From Micromonospora pattaloongensis (GTDB taxonomy: Bacteria > Actinomycetota > Actinomycetes > Mycobacteriales > Micromonosporaceae): 64,000 nt of DNA. Below, piece after piece: positions 46,761 through 55,777 of the stretch. Location: the NCBI RefSeq assembly GCF_900107255.1, contig NZ_FNPH01000003.1, positions 186,001 through 250,000 of the forward strand. Direction: 5' to 3'. How positions within the stretch are numbered: the stretch's first letter is position 1; each line of letters opens with the position of its first letter. A model generated the notes under the pieces. That model worked only from the letters and a program-made list of their open reading frames with translations. It did no database searches and was not told where the DNA came from. A program made the translations under genes and the position numbers.

Positions 46761-47474
46761 TCATGCCGGACCGGTCCTCCGACGGGTCGCCGCGATCAAC
46801 GCAGCCCGGTCGACGGGCACGCCCGCCCCGGCCAGCAGCGCGCTCACCGCGGCGAGGGTCGCGCCGGTGGTGACGATGTCGTCGAGCACGACAACCCGCC
46901 GGCCGACCGCCGCCCGACGCAGCGCGCCGAGCCGCCCGGCCCGGATCCGGAACGCCCCCGCCGCCGCCGCGGCCCGACCCGCGCTGTCCAAAGTCGCCGA
47001 ATCCGGGCGCGGCAGCGCGCGCAGCGGCCGGGCCAGCAGCGCCGGCCACCCCGCCCGGCGCAGGGAACCGGTGGCGTGCCGCGCCAGCCGCCACAGGTGG
47101 TCACCGTGGCGCGTCCGCGCGGCCCGCGCCGTGGCCGGCACCGGGATCAGCAGTACGCCGTCCGGTGCGCCACCGGTGGCCACCGCGACCACGTCCGCGA
47201 GGAGCGTCCCGAGTGGCCGGGCCAGCCCGTGACGCCCGCGCTCCTTGTAGGACAGCAGCATCTCGCGCAGCGCCCCGTCGTACTCACCGAGCGCCACACA
47301 CGGCGGCAGCCCGATCGGCGCCGGCGTGGGACGTACGGAGCGGGGCCGCAGCGTCGACAACTGCGCCGCGCAGGCCGCGCACACGCCGTGCCGCAGCGGG
47401 ACGTGCCGCGCCCGGCACCCGGCGCAGCCGGCCGGCAGCAGCAGGTCGGCCAGGCCCGCCCACACCTCCACCAC
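46761..47474 (-). CDS. comF: ComF family phosphoribosyltransferase-like protein
   Basis: 237 aa from GTG 47474, preceded by GGGGAG. An N-terminal zinc-finger-like part has Cys pairs ('CAGCRARH', 'VCAACAAQL', residues about 17-38), and a type-I phosphoribosyltransferase fold follows. The PRPP loop is 'VVVLDDIVTTGATLAAVSAL' and the domain also has 'LREMLLSYKERGRHGLARPL'. In naturally competent bacteria ComF helps DNA uptake; in Actinobacteria its job is unclear. It lies 17 bp behind lpqB and is probably co-transcribed. Confidence 0.9.
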   Translation of the reverse strand: MVEVWAGLADLLLPAGCAGCRARHVPLRHGVCAACAAQLSTLRPRSVRPTPAPIGLPPCVALGEYDGALREMLLSYKERGRHGLARPLGTLLADVVAVATGGAPDGVLLIPVPATARAARTRHGDHLWRLARHATGSLRRAGWPALLARPLRALPRPDSATLDSAGRAAAAAGAFRIRAGRLGALRRAAVGRRVVVLDDIVTTGATLAAVSALLAGAGVPVDRAALIAATRRRTGPA

Positions 47475-47491
47475 CGGCGCGCTCCCCGCCG

Positions 47492-49303
47492 TCAGGACAG
47501 GAAGAACGGGGCGGTCGCGCCGCTGGAACGCGGGGACGCCGTCGGGCTCGCCCCCGTGGTCGCCCCGGCGATCTCGTCCGCCCGGATCTCCTCCCCCGGC
47601 CCCAACTGGTCGTACGCGATCCCGTTGGCCACGTACATCCGGTAGCCGCCGGTGCTGCCGAGCGGGCTCGCGGGGTAGGCGGCGAGGTGGGTGACGTCGG
47701 CGGTGCCGAGGTCCCGCGTCGGCCGGATCTCGATCGCGCCGTCCACGGTGATGTCGTAGAGGACGGGGCGCCGCTCCGGGTTGAGGCCGGCCGCGACGAC
47801 GCTGTTCTCGGTGGTCCAGTCGGCGCTGGTCAGCCTGTTCAACGAGGTGGGCAGCTCCCGGACCGACTGCACCTCGGCCGCCTCGCCGCGGCTGAGCGCG
47901 GCGACGTAGAGCCGCCCGGCGACGACGAGCACGATCCGGTGCCCGTCCGGCGCCGCCCCGACCGCGGTCACCCGGTCGGGCAGTCCGGGCAGGTTGACCT
48001 CGGTCAGCGCGGGACTCCCGACCTGGAACTGGAGCAGCCGTCCATCCGCCGGCACCAGGCCGACATTCCCGGGCCCCTTGAGCCACACCGGCCGGCCCAC
48101 GGTCCCGAACGCGCCCGCGAGCGTCTGGAACGTGCCGCCCTGCGCCGGGCCCGACCCGATCACGATCCGCCGCGCCTGCCCGTGCCGGACGACGAGCGCG
48201 GCCGAGGTCACGTCCCCGTCGCGGCGCAGCGCCGCCGAGACGACGTTGCGGTTCACGGCCGGGGTGAGCAGCGGGACGGGCTCGTCGGCGCGGGTCGAGC
48301 TGGTGAGCCGGCGTACCTGCCCCTGGTAGACACAGAACCGTTCCGGTGTCTGCGCCAGCTCGTGGGCCGGGTTGGCCGCGAGCAGTTCCACGCCGCGGAA
48401 CGTCCTCGGCGCCTGCCCCTCGATGGTCAGCTCCAGGCTCTTGCCGAAGTCCGGCCAGAGCGACCACATCAGCTGCGCGGCCAGCGGTTCGAGCTGCCGC
48501 GCGTCGCCCGCCGGCGCCGCGTCGGCGGTCAGACTGATCTTGAGTACGTCGTTCGTGTCCGGCACGTTCCGGGCGCTCTTGGTGCCGGCGGGCAGCGCCT
48601 GCACGATCTTTTCGATCGCGCTCGACGGGCCGCTGAGCAGCGCGTCGAGCAGTTCGTTGCGGCGCCGCTCCCGCGGCACCGCCAGCGGCAGGTACCGCAG
48701 GTCGGGCACGAGCACGCGCTGTTCGAGGTCCCAGAAGTAGACGGCCTGCTGCAGGTAGAGCGTGCTCAACCCGTCCTCGCTGAGCAGCAGCACCGGCGGC
48801 GGGACGAGCACGAACTTCCCGGCCTCGCCCTCGACGGAGCCGACCGTGAAGGTGTACTCGGTCTCCCGGGTGTCCGGCGGCTCGAGCGCGCCGTTGGGCT
48901 TCAGCACGCCGAGCTGCTGCACCCGCAGCCGCACCTCATCGGCCTCGGCGCCCGCGCCCGTGATCCGCGGCCGCTCCAGCAGCCGGATCACGCGCAGCGT
49001 CACCTCCGGCTTCTGCTCCTTCACCCGGTCCCGGGCCTTCGGCGCCACGAAGTCCCGGACCTGGTTCACCGCCGCGTGCCCGGTCTCCCCCGCCGCCGCC
49101 TTGAGGAAGTTCTCGACGAAGGTCTCGGTGTCCTGCGCCGCCATCCGCGTCGGCGGCCGCTGCCCGAACTGCGGCCCGGAGGCGAGCCCCGGCGCGGGCC
49201 TCTGCCCGTCGACCGCGACATCGGTCTGGTCCGGGATGCCGCAGGCGGCGACCGCGGCGACCATCACGGCCGCCGCGAACACCGCCAGCGGCCGCCGGGT
49301 CAC
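47492..49303 (-). CDS. lpqB: Lipoprotein LpqB, partner of MtrAB
   Basis: 603 aa from GTG 49303, overlapping the mtrB stop by four bases (GTGA), so coupled. Lipobox: 'AAAVMVAAVAACG', Cys about residue 21. A GerMN-type domain lies near 180-320 ('TLYLQQAVYFWDLEQRVLVP', 'ALPAGTKSARNVPDTNDVLK') and a beta-propeller-like C-terminal part at about 330-585. In mycobacteria and Streptomyces LpqB sits outside the membrane and tunes the MtrB kinase. The synteny and domain order leave little doubt. Confidence 0.95.
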   Translation of the reverse strand: MTRRPLAVFAAAVMVAAVAACGIPDQTDVAVDGQRPAPGLASGPQFGQRPPTRMAAQDTETFVENFLKAAAGETGHAAVNQVRDFVAPKARDRVKEQKPEVTLRVIRLLERPRITGAGAEADEVRLRVQQLGVLKPNGALEPPDTRETEYTFTVGSVEGEAGKFVLVPPPVLLLSEDGLSTLYLQQAVYFWDLEQRVLVPDLRYLPLAVPRERRRNELLDALLSGPSSAIEKIVQALPAGTKSARNVPDTNDVLKISLTADAAPAGDARQLEPLAAQLMWSLWPDFGKSLELTIEGQAPRTFRGVELLAANPAHELAQTPERFCVYQGQVRRLTSSTRADEPVPLLTPAVNRNVVSAALRRDGDVTSAALVVRHGQARRIVIGSGPAQGGTFQTLAGAFGTVGRPVWLKGPGNVGLVPADGRLLQFQVGSPALTEVNLPGLPDRVTAVGAAPDGHRIVLVVAGRLYVAALSRGEAAEVQSVRELPTSLNRLTSADWTTENSVVAAGLNPERRPVLYDITVDGAIEIRPTRDLGTADVTHLAAYPASPLGSTGGYRMYVANGIAYDQLGPGEEIRADEIAGATTGASPTASPRSSGATAPFFLS

Positions 49304-51009
49304 CGGGTCCCCCCGGCGGCGACCGGCGGCGCCGGATCCGGCCGGTGCTCCCCCGCGAATGGGGCCCCGGCCGTCGTGTCGGCCGGCACGAGCCGCAGCG
49401 GCGAGGAGGTCAACCGATCGCCGGCCCGGACCGGCAGCGTCAGCCGGAACTGTGCCCCGTCGCCCGGCGCGCCCCACGCCTCCAGCCACCCGCCGTGCAG
49501 CCGGGCGTCCTCCACGCTGATCGACAGGCCCAGCCCGGTGCCTCCGGTCTGGCGGGCCCGCGACGGGTCGGAGCGCCAGAAGCGGTTGAAGACCAGCTTC
49601 TCCTCACCCGACTTCAGCCCCACCCCGTGGTCGCGCACCGTGACCGCCACGGCCGCCTCGTCCATGCCGAGCGTGATCTCGACCGGACGGTGCTCCCCGT
49701 GCTCGATCGCGTTGCCCAGCAGGTTGCGCAGGATCCGCTCGACCCGGCGCGGATCGACCTCCGCGATCACCGGCGTGTCCGGCACGTTCACCTCCACCTC
49801 GACACCGAGCCGGCGGGCCAGGCTGTCCAGCCGGTCCACGGTCCGCCGTACGACCGGCACCAGGTCCGTCGGTTCGGCGTCCAGCATCGCGAAGCCGGCG
49901 TCGAACCGGCTGATCTCCAGCAGGTCGGTCAGCAGGCTCTCGAACCGGTCCAGCTCCGCCTGCAGCAGCTCGGCGCTGCGCGCCACCGCGGGGCTGAACT
50001 CCTCGCGCTCCGAAAAGATCAGATCCGCCGCCATCCGCACCGTGGTCAGCGGCGTACGCAGCTCGTGCGAGACGTCGGAGGTGAAGCGCCGCTGCAGCCG
50101 GGACATCTCCTCCAGGCGGACGATCTGCCGCTGCAGGTTGGTCGCCATCTGGTTGAACGACGCCGCGAGCAGCGCGAGGTCGTCCTCGCCGTCGACCACC
50201 ATCCGCTGGTCGAGCAGGCCCGCGGAGAGGCGCTGGGCGGTGCGGGCCGCCACCCGTACCGGGGTGACCACCATGCGGGTCACCAGCGCCGAGACCACGC
50301 CGAGCAGGACCACCAGCGCCAGCCCGGTGACCAGCACCATCGACCGGATCTGGTTCGCCGCGTCGTCCTGCGTCGTCAGCGGCGTGAGGTAGTAGAGCTC
50401 CACCTGCCCGAACTTGGTCGGCACCGGAGATCCGTAGACCAGGTACTTCACCCGCCCCGCGCCCAGGTCGAAGGTGCGGATCTGGTGCGCCTGGTTGCCG
50501 GCCGCCACGCTCCGGGCCAGCTCGTCACCGATCAGGCGGCGGGCGTCGACGCGCGGGGACGTCTCCGTGTTGATGTTCGGGAAGTTCGCCGCGGTCAGCG
50601 CGACCACCGTGCCGCCCACCTCACCCGGATCGCCGCCGACACCGGCGAGGTTGAGCACCGTGCGTTGGAAGGTCGACGGCAGCAGCGGGTCCCGCGGATG
50701 GGAGTGGATGCTCATCTGTTCGGCGGCGGAGTCCCGCCCGCTCTGCAGCCGCCGGCGGGCGTCGGTCTCCGCCTTGGCGAGCAGGATGTTGCTGCTCTGC
50801 GTGGCCACCAGGTAGGCGAAGCCGCCGACCAGCAGGCTGGACGCGACCAGGGTGATCGTGACCACCCGCACCTGCAACGACCGCCGCCACGTCCGGTGCA
50901 GCCCGGCGGCCAACACCGAGGACCGGTGCAGCGCGGCGAGCCACCGGGCGCGCGTCACGGCGCGCGCGCGGGCGGCGAGCGCGGAGGCGGCGGTCGGGGG
51001 GCGGGTCAC
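49300..51009 (-). CDS. mtrB: Sensor histidine kinase MtrB
   Basis: 569 aa. TM1 is near 47-70 ('VVTITLVASSLLVGGFAYLV'), a sensor loop near 72-220, TM2 near 228-250, and HAMP near 250-300 ('VVTPVRVAARTAQRLSAGLL'). The phospho-acceptor His lies in 'SDVSHELRTPLTTVR'. The ATP-binding domain has the N box 'LRNLLGNAIEHG', G1 'DHGVGL', 'NRFWRSDPSRAR' and G2 'TGGTGLGLSIS'. It phosphorylates MtrA and links envelope and septum state to gene expression. It is 11 bp after mtrA and overlaps lpqB. Confidence 0.97.
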   Translation of the reverse strand: MTRPPTAASALAARARAVTRARWLAALHRSSVLAAGLHRTWRRSLQVRVVTITLVASSLLVGGFAYLVATQSSNILLAKAETDARRRLQSGRDSAAEQMSIHSHPRDPLLPSTFQRTVLNLAGVGGDPGEVGGTVVALTAANFPNINTETSPRVDARRLIGDELARSVAAGNQAHQIRTFDLGAGRVKYLVYGSPVPTKFGQVELYYLTPLTTQDDAANQIRSMVLVTGLALVVLLGVVSALVTRMVVTPVRVAARTAQRLSAGLLDQRMVVDGEDDLALLAASFNQMATNLQRQIVRLEEMSRLQRRFTSDVSHELRTPLTTVRMAADLIFSEREEFSPAVARSAELLQAELDRFESLLTDLLEISRFDAGFAMLDAEPTDLVPVVRRTVDRLDSLARRLGVEVEVNVPDTPVIAEVDPRRVERILRNLLGNAIEHGEHRPVEITLGMDEAAVAVTVRDHGVGLKSGEEKLVFNRFWRSDPSRARQTGGTGLGLSISVEDARLHGGWLEAWGAPGDGAQFRLTLPVRAGDRLTSSPLRLVPADTTAGAPFAGEHRPDPAPPVAAGGTR

Positions 51010-51020
51010 GGTCCCCCAGG

Positions 51021-51710
51021 CTATCCGGTGCCGGCCTTGTAACCCACGCCCCGCACGGTCAGGATGATCTCCGGACGCTCGGGGTCCGGCTCGATCTTGG
51101 CGCGCAGTCGCTGGACGTGCACGTTGACCAGCCGGGTGTCGGCGGCGTGCCGGTAGCCCCAGACCTGCTCCAGCAGCACCTCACGGGTGAAGACCTGGCG
51201 CGGCTTGCGGGCCAGCGCCACGAGCAGGTCGAACTCCAGCGGAGTCAGCTTGACCTCCTCGCCGTCCCGGCTCACCGTGTGCGCCGGCACGTCGATGGTG
51301 ATCTGGTTGCCCGGCGGGCCGATAGTGAGCAGCTCGGGGGCGGCGTCCTCGCCACGGCGCAGCCGGGCCCGCATCCGGGCCACCAGCTCCTTCGGCTTGA
51401 ACGGCTTCACCACGTAGTCGTCGGCGCCCGACTCCAGGCCGAGCACCACGTCGACGGTGTCGCTCTTCGCGGTGAGCATCACGATCGGGATGCCCGATTC
51501 GGCGCGGATCGCCCGACACACGTCGATACCGCTCATGCCGGGCAGCATCAGGTCGAGCAGCACGATGTCCGGGCGGCCCTCCCGGAACGCCGCCAACGCC
51601 CGCTCGCCGTCGGCGACGAAGGACGGCAGGAAGCCCTCGCTCCGCAGCACGATGCCGAGCATCTCGGCCAGCGCGGGATCGTCATCGACCACCAGTACCC
51701 GTGCTCTCAT
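51021..51710 (-). CDS. mtrA: Response regulator MtrA
   Basis: 229 aa from ATG 51710. The receiver domain (about 1-115) has the acidic pair in 'VLVVDDDPALAEML', the phospho-Asp in 'IVLLDLMLPGMSG', Thr in 'VMLTAKSD' and Lys in 'DDYVVKPFKPKELVAR'. An OmpR-type winged helix follows (about 130-226, 'GYRHAADTRLVNVHVQRLRA'). In Actinobacteria MtrA controls cell-wall, division, development and replication-linked genes and is often essential. It is the first gene of mtrA-mtrB-lpqB-comF. Confidence 0.97.
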   Translation of the reverse strand: MRARVLVVDDDPALAEMLGIVLRSEGFLPSFVADGERALAAFREGRPDIVLLDLMLPGMSGIDVCRAIRAESGIPIVMLTAKSDTVDVVLGLESGADDYVVKPFKPKELVARMRARLRRGEDAAPELLTIGPPGNQITIDVPAHTVSRDGEEVKLTPLEFDLLVALARKPRQVFTREVLLEQVWGYRHAADTRLVNVHVQRLRAKIEPDPERPEIILTVRGVGYKAGTG

Positions 51711-51930
51711 GGCACCAATATTCCATCCCGATTCGGATTCCGGCGATCGCGACCACCCCGACCCGCCGCCACGCCCACCTGCGCGTACGACAATTCGGAC
51801 GATCATCGTCGTTTCCCTGCGCCCGTGCACGCCCAGGACGCCGACCCGACCCGGCCGCGGTTCGCCCGAGCGGGCCGCTCGTGCCACGATTGATCGCTGA
51901 TCCGCACGCACGTTCCTAACAGGAGTCCGC

Positions 51931-52776
51931 GTGGACCACCCCGCCCCGTCCGCCACGCTGCCGCTGCGTCCGCTCACCGTCGGTGAGCTTCTCGACACGG
52001 CGGTGTCGTTGCTGCGCGCGTACGGCCGGACGCTGGTGCCGATCGGGGCGCTGCTGGCCGCCGTCGAGCAGCTGGCGCTCGCCCCACTGCGACTCGCCCT
52101 CGGCGGCGACCCTCCCGCGTACCTGCCCGAACTGCACCGGCTGGGCGGTTTCTGGCTGCTGCTCTGCGTCGGGGCCGCCACCGAGACCGCGATCATCGCG
52201 CTGCTCGGCGGGCTGGCCGCGCGGGCCGCCGGCGCCGAGTTGCTCGGTCAGCGGCTGCGCCCGGGCCAGCTGTGCCACCCGCGCGGCGGCCGCTTCGGCG
52301 CCGTGCTGATCATCGCCGTGGTAGCGGGCGTCACGGTCTTCGCGGTCTCCCTCGCCGGCCCGCTCTGGATGGCCGGGTACGCGCTGCTCGGACTCGCGAT
52401 CCCGGCGCTGGTCCTCGACCGGGTCGGACCCGTCCGGGCCGTACGGCGCGGCGCCGCGCTCGCCTGCCGGGCCGGGCTGCGCGCCGCCGGGGTACGGATC
52501 CTGGGCTACCTGGCCTGGCTCGCGCTCCGGCTCGCGCTCGGCTTCGCCGGCTTCAGCGCGCTCGACGCCGTCGGCCTGGTCGATCCGCGGTGGGCCCCAC
52601 TCGCCGCCGCCGTCACCTGGCTGCTGGTGAACGCGATCGCCTACCCGACGCTGGCCTGCCTGGACGCCGTGCTGCACCTGGAGACCCGGATGCGCACCGA
52701 AGGGCTCGACATCCTGCTCTCGCGGGCCCGCCACCACGGACCGCTGACCCCGGCGCTCCTGGCGGCCCGCCCGTGA
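51931..52776 (+). CDS. Integral membrane protein of MoxR-cluster
   Basis: 281 aa from GTG 51931 with AGGAG upstream. Starts 'LPLRPLTVGELLDTAVSLLR', typical of glycerophosphodiester-phosphodiesterase-type membrane-domain proteins found with DUF4129 genes. About six transmembrane helices follow ('GGFWLLLCVGAATETAIIAL', 'FGAVLIIAVVAGVTVFAVSL', 'MAGYALLGLAIPALVL', 'WAPLAAAVTWLLVNAIAYPT'). No catalytic residues are seen. Its stop overlaps the DUF4129 start (GTGA). Probably a membrane scaffold of the cluster; this is inferred. Confidence 0.8.
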   Translation: MDHPAPSATLPLRPLTVGELLDTAVSLLRAYGRTLVPIGALLAAVEQLALAPLRLALGGDPPAYLPELHRLGGFWLLLCVGAATETAIIALLGGLAARAAGAELLGQRLRPGQLCHPRGGRFGAVLIIAVVAGVTVFAVSLAGPLWMAGYALLGLAIPALVLDRVGPVRAVRRGAALACRAGLRAAGVRILGYLAWLALRLALGFAGFSALDAVGLVDPRWAPLAAAVTWLLVNAIAYPTLACLDAVLHLETRMRTEGLDILLSRARHHGPLTPALLAARP

Positions 52777-53420
52777 CCTTCAGCCGTTGGTGGACGGAGA
52801 CGGTGGCGTCGCTCGGTGACCTCGTACCCCTGCCGCTGGTCGCGCTGATCCTGCTGGCCGCGGCCGCGCTCGCGGCGGCCGGCTGGTTCTGGTTCCCGGC
52901 GTGGGTGCCGCGCCGGTTGCCGCGCTGGCGAGCGGCCACGCTGCGGTGGCGCCCGCGCCGACCGCGGTGGCGGATCCACTGGCCGCGCTGGCGATGGCCG
53001 CGCCGACGGCGGGCGCGCGCCACCGCCCCCGCCGAGGCGCCTCGATCCGCGCCCGGCGCAGATCAGCTGCCCGAACTGCCGCCGGCGACGCTCGCCGCGC
53101 TCGCCGACCGGCTGGCGGCGCAGGGACGCTACGCCGAGGCGGTGCGGGAACGGTTGCGGGCGATGGCGCGTCAGCTCGTCGACCGGCGTGTGGTCGCGCA
53201 CCGTCCCGGGTGGACCGTCACCGAGCTGGCCGGCGCCGCCGGACGGGCGGCGCCGGCGGTCGCCGCCCCGCTGGAGGCCGCGACGGGGATCTTCTCCGAG
53301 CTGTGGTACGGCCAGCGCCCCGCCGGGCCCGAGCACGACGCCCGGATGCGGGCGCTCGCCGACCAGCTCGACCGTGCGCTGCGCGCGCCGCACGCGGCGG
53401 CGACGGGAGACCGGCCGTGA
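52773..53420 (+). CDS. DUF4129 domain protein
   Basis: 215 aa from GTG 52773, coupled to both neighbours by GTGA overlaps. One transmembrane helix lies near 20-45 ('LVALILLAAAALAAAGWFWF'), then a very Arg/Trp-rich stretch (about 48-85, repeated WR/PRW units) and the cytosolic DUF4129 domain (about 100-200, 'ALADRLAAQGRYAEAVRERL', 'LEAATGIFSELWYGQRP'). DUF4129 proteins accompany MoxR ATPases and DUF58 proteins in envelope-related clusters; their exact role is not known. Confidence 0.88.
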   Translation: MTFSRWWTETVASLGDLVPLPLVALILLAAAALAAAGWFWFPAWVPRRLPRWRAATLRWRPRRPRWRIHWPRWRWPRRRRARATAPAEAPRSAPGADQLPELPPATLAALADRLAAQGRYAEAVRERLRAMARQLVDRRVVAHRPGWTVTELAGAAGRAAPAVAAPLEAATGIFSELWYGQRPAGPEHDARMRALADQLDRALRAPHAAATGDRP

Positions 53421-54775
53421 CGTCACCGACCCGCCGACGGTGGCACCGGGCGGCGATCCCGTTGGGTCTGGTCCTGCTGCTCTTCGCCGTCACCGGCGTG
53501 ACGTACGCGCTGGAGCACCCGGACCCGCGCGAGCCCGGCTTCCTCTCCCCCGTGAACGCCGACTCCGACGGCGGGAGCCGGCTGGCGCAGGCGCTGACCG
53601 CGCGCGGCGTCGACGTGCGCCGGGAACGGCACACTCCGGACGCGCTGCAGACCGCGGCCGAGGCCCCGTCGACCCTGCTGGTGCCGGCGCCGACGCTGGT
53701 GCATCCGGATTACCTGACCATGCTGTCGCGGCTGCCGGCGACCAGCCGGGTGGTCCTGGTCGACCCGCCCGCGCGGGTGCTGGACCGCGGCGGCGTGCCG
53801 CTGGAGCCGACCGGCCGGCGCTGGGCGGCCCGGCCGGTCGGCCCGGAGACCGCCGGTCAGCCGTGCCCGCTGCCCGAGGCCGCCGCGGCCGGGGTCGCGG
53901 CCGCGCTGCGCCAGCGCTACGCGGTGCGCTCCGGTGCGTCGCCCACGGTCGGGCGCTGCTACGACTCGGGCCTGATCGGGCTGCGCTGGAGCCTCACCGA
54001 GCTCGTCGTGATCGGCGCCAGCGACCCGTTCCGCAACGACCGGCTCGACGAGCACGGGAACACGACGCTCGCCACCGGGCTGCTCGGCACCCGGTCACGG
54101 GTGGTCTGGCTCGACCTCGACGGCCCCGAGCCGCCGCCCGATACGCCGCAGCAGCCGGTGACCGAGCCGGAGGCGCCCGCGCCGCCGGAGGGCGGCGACG
54201 AGGAGCCGTACCCGGACGAGCGGGGCGGGTCCGGCGGGCCGGGCGGCCCCGCGGACCGTCCGGACGAGGGGTCGGCGTCGCAGGCGGACAACCCGCTGCG
54301 CGACGCCTTCCCGTCGTGGTTCTGGGCGCTGCTCGCCATGCTCGGCTTCGCGCTGTTGATCATCGCGCTGTGGCGCGCGCGCCGACTCGCGCCGCCGGTC
54401 GCCGAGCCGCTGCCGGTGACCGTCCGCTCCGCCGAGACCGTGCTCGGACGCGGTCGGCTCTACCGGCGCGCCCGGGCCCGCGGCCCCGCCGCCGACATTC
54501 TGCGCGGGGCCGCGCTGGCCCGCGTCCTGCCGTTGCTCGACCTCCCGGCCGACAGCCCGCCGGAACACGTCGCCACCGCCGTCGCCGTGCAGACCGGCCA
54601 GCCGCCGGAGGCGGTCCGGGAGCTGCTCTACGGGGCGACCCCGGACGACGACGCGGCGCTGCTCCGGCTCGCCCGCGACCTGGCCGCGCTGCCGCACGCG
54701 GTCAGCGCGCCCCGAGCCACCCGCGGGACCCCGCCGACCCCGTACGACGCCACCGAACAAGGAGGAGACCGGTGA
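53417..54775 (+). CDS. DUF4350 domain membrane protein
   Basis: 452 aa from GTG 53417. TM1 is near 13-32 ('IPLGLVLLLFAVTGVTYALE'). A DUF4350 alpha/beta domain (about 45-245) opens 'GGSRLAQALTARGVDVRRER' and contains 'RVVLVDPPARVLDRGG' and 'ELVVIGASDPFRNDRLDEHG'. A Pro/Glu-rich linker, a second helix near 305-325 and a cytosolic tail follow. The middle domain faces outside if the two helices span as drawn. Overlaps with DUF4129 before it and moxR after it show one transcript. Confidence 0.88.
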   Translation: MTSPTRRRWHRAAIPLGLVLLLFAVTGVTYALEHPDPREPGFLSPVNADSDGGSRLAQALTARGVDVRRERHTPDALQTAAEAPSTLLVPAPTLVHPDYLTMLSRLPATSRVVLVDPPARVLDRGGVPLEPTGRRWAARPVGPETAGQPCPLPEAAAAGVAAALRQRYAVRSGASPTVGRCYDSGLIGLRWSLTELVVIGASDPFRNDRLDEHGNTTLATGLLGTRSRVVWLDLDGPEPPPDTPQQPVTEPEAPAPPEGGDEEPYPDERGGSGGPGGPADRPDEGSASQADNPLRDAFPSWFWALLAMLGFALLIIALWRARRLAPPVAEPLPVTVRSAETVLGRGRLYRRARARGPAADILRGAALARVLPLLDLPADSPPEHVATAVAVQTGQPPEAVRELLYGATPDDDAALLRLARDLAALPHAVSAPRATRGTPPTPYDATEQGGDR

Positions 54776-55764
54776 CCCAACCCGCCGCGCCGGCCGGCGC
54801 GCCGTCCGCCGGGCCCGACGACGCCCGCGCCGCCCTGCACCGGCTGCGCACCGAGGTCGCCAAGGCGGTCGTCGGGCAGGACGCCGTCGTCACCGGCCTG
54901 GTGATCGCGTTGCTCTGCCGCGGTCATGTGCTGCTCGAAGGAGTGCCCGGCGTCGCCAAGACGCTGCTGGTGCGGACCTTCGCCGCCGCGCTCGACCTCG
55001 ACTCGAAGCGGCTGCAGTTCACCCCCGACCTGATGCCGGGCGACGTGACCGGGTCACTGATCTTCGACCCGCGCAGCGCCGCCTTCACCTTCCGCGAGGG
55101 CCCCGTCTTCACCAACCTGCTGCTCGCCGACGAGATCAACCGGACCCCGCCGAAGACCCAGTCCGCGCTGCTGGAGGTGATGGAGGAACGGCAGATCTCG
55201 GTGGAGGGCAGGCGTCGGCCCCTGCCGGACCCGTTCATCGTGGCCGCCACCCAGAACCCCATCGAGTACGAGGGGACGTACCCGCTGCCGGAGGCGCAGC
55301 TCGACCGGTTCCTGCTCAAGCTGTCCGTGCCGCTGCCCACCCGCGACGAGGAGCTGGGCGTGCTGCGGGCGCACCACGCCGGCTTCGACCCGCGGGACCT
55401 CGCCGCGGCCGGGGTGCGCCCGGTCGCCGGCGTCGCCGACCTGGCCGCGGGACGCGCCGCCGTGCAGCGGGTCGGCGTCGCCGACCCCGTCCTCACCTAC
55501 ATCGTGGACCTGTGCCGCGCCACCCGGGTCTCCCCCTCCCTGGAGCTCGGCGCCTCGCCGCGGGGCGCGACCGCGCTGCTCGGCACGGCGAAGGCCTGGG
55601 CCTGGCTGGCCGGCCGGGAGTACGTGACGCCGGACGACGTAAAGGCGGTGGCCCGGGCGACGCTGCGGCACCGGATCCGGTTGCGGCCGGAGGCCGAACT
55701 GGAGGGCGTGACCACCGACGCGGTGCTGGACGCGGTGCTGGGCACCGTGCCGACGCCGCGGTGA
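54772..55764 (+). CDS. MoxR-family AAA+ ATPase
   Basis: 330 aa from GTG 54772. Walker A is 'LLEGVPGVAKTLLVRTF', Walker B 'NLLLADEINRTPPKTQSALL', sensor 1 'FIVAATQNPIEYEGTYPLPE' and the arginine-finger region 'QLDRFLLKLSVPLP'. Lid helices contain 'GASPRGATALLGTAKAWAWL'. MoxR ATPases act as chaperones that remodel or activate partner proteins with von Willebrand-type folds; here the partner would be the adjacent DUF58 protein. Fourteen bases separate the two genes. Confidence 0.95.
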   Translation: MTQPAAPAGAPSAGPDDARAALHRLRTEVAKAVVGQDAVVTGLVIALLCRGHVLLEGVPGVAKTLLVRTFAAALDLDSKRLQFTPDLMPGDVTGSLIFDPRSAAFTFREGPVFTNLLLADEINRTPPKTQSALLEVMEERQISVEGRRRPLPDPFIVAATQNPIEYEGTYPLPEAQLDRFLLKLSVPLPTRDEELGVLRAHHAGFDPRDLAAAGVRPVAGVADLAAGRAAVQRVGVADPVLTYIVDLCRATRVSPSLELGASPRGATALLGTAKAWAWLAGREYVTPDDVKAVARATLRHRIRLRPEAELEGVTTDAVLDAVLGTVPTPR

Positions 55765-55777
55765 CCGGCGCCCCCGG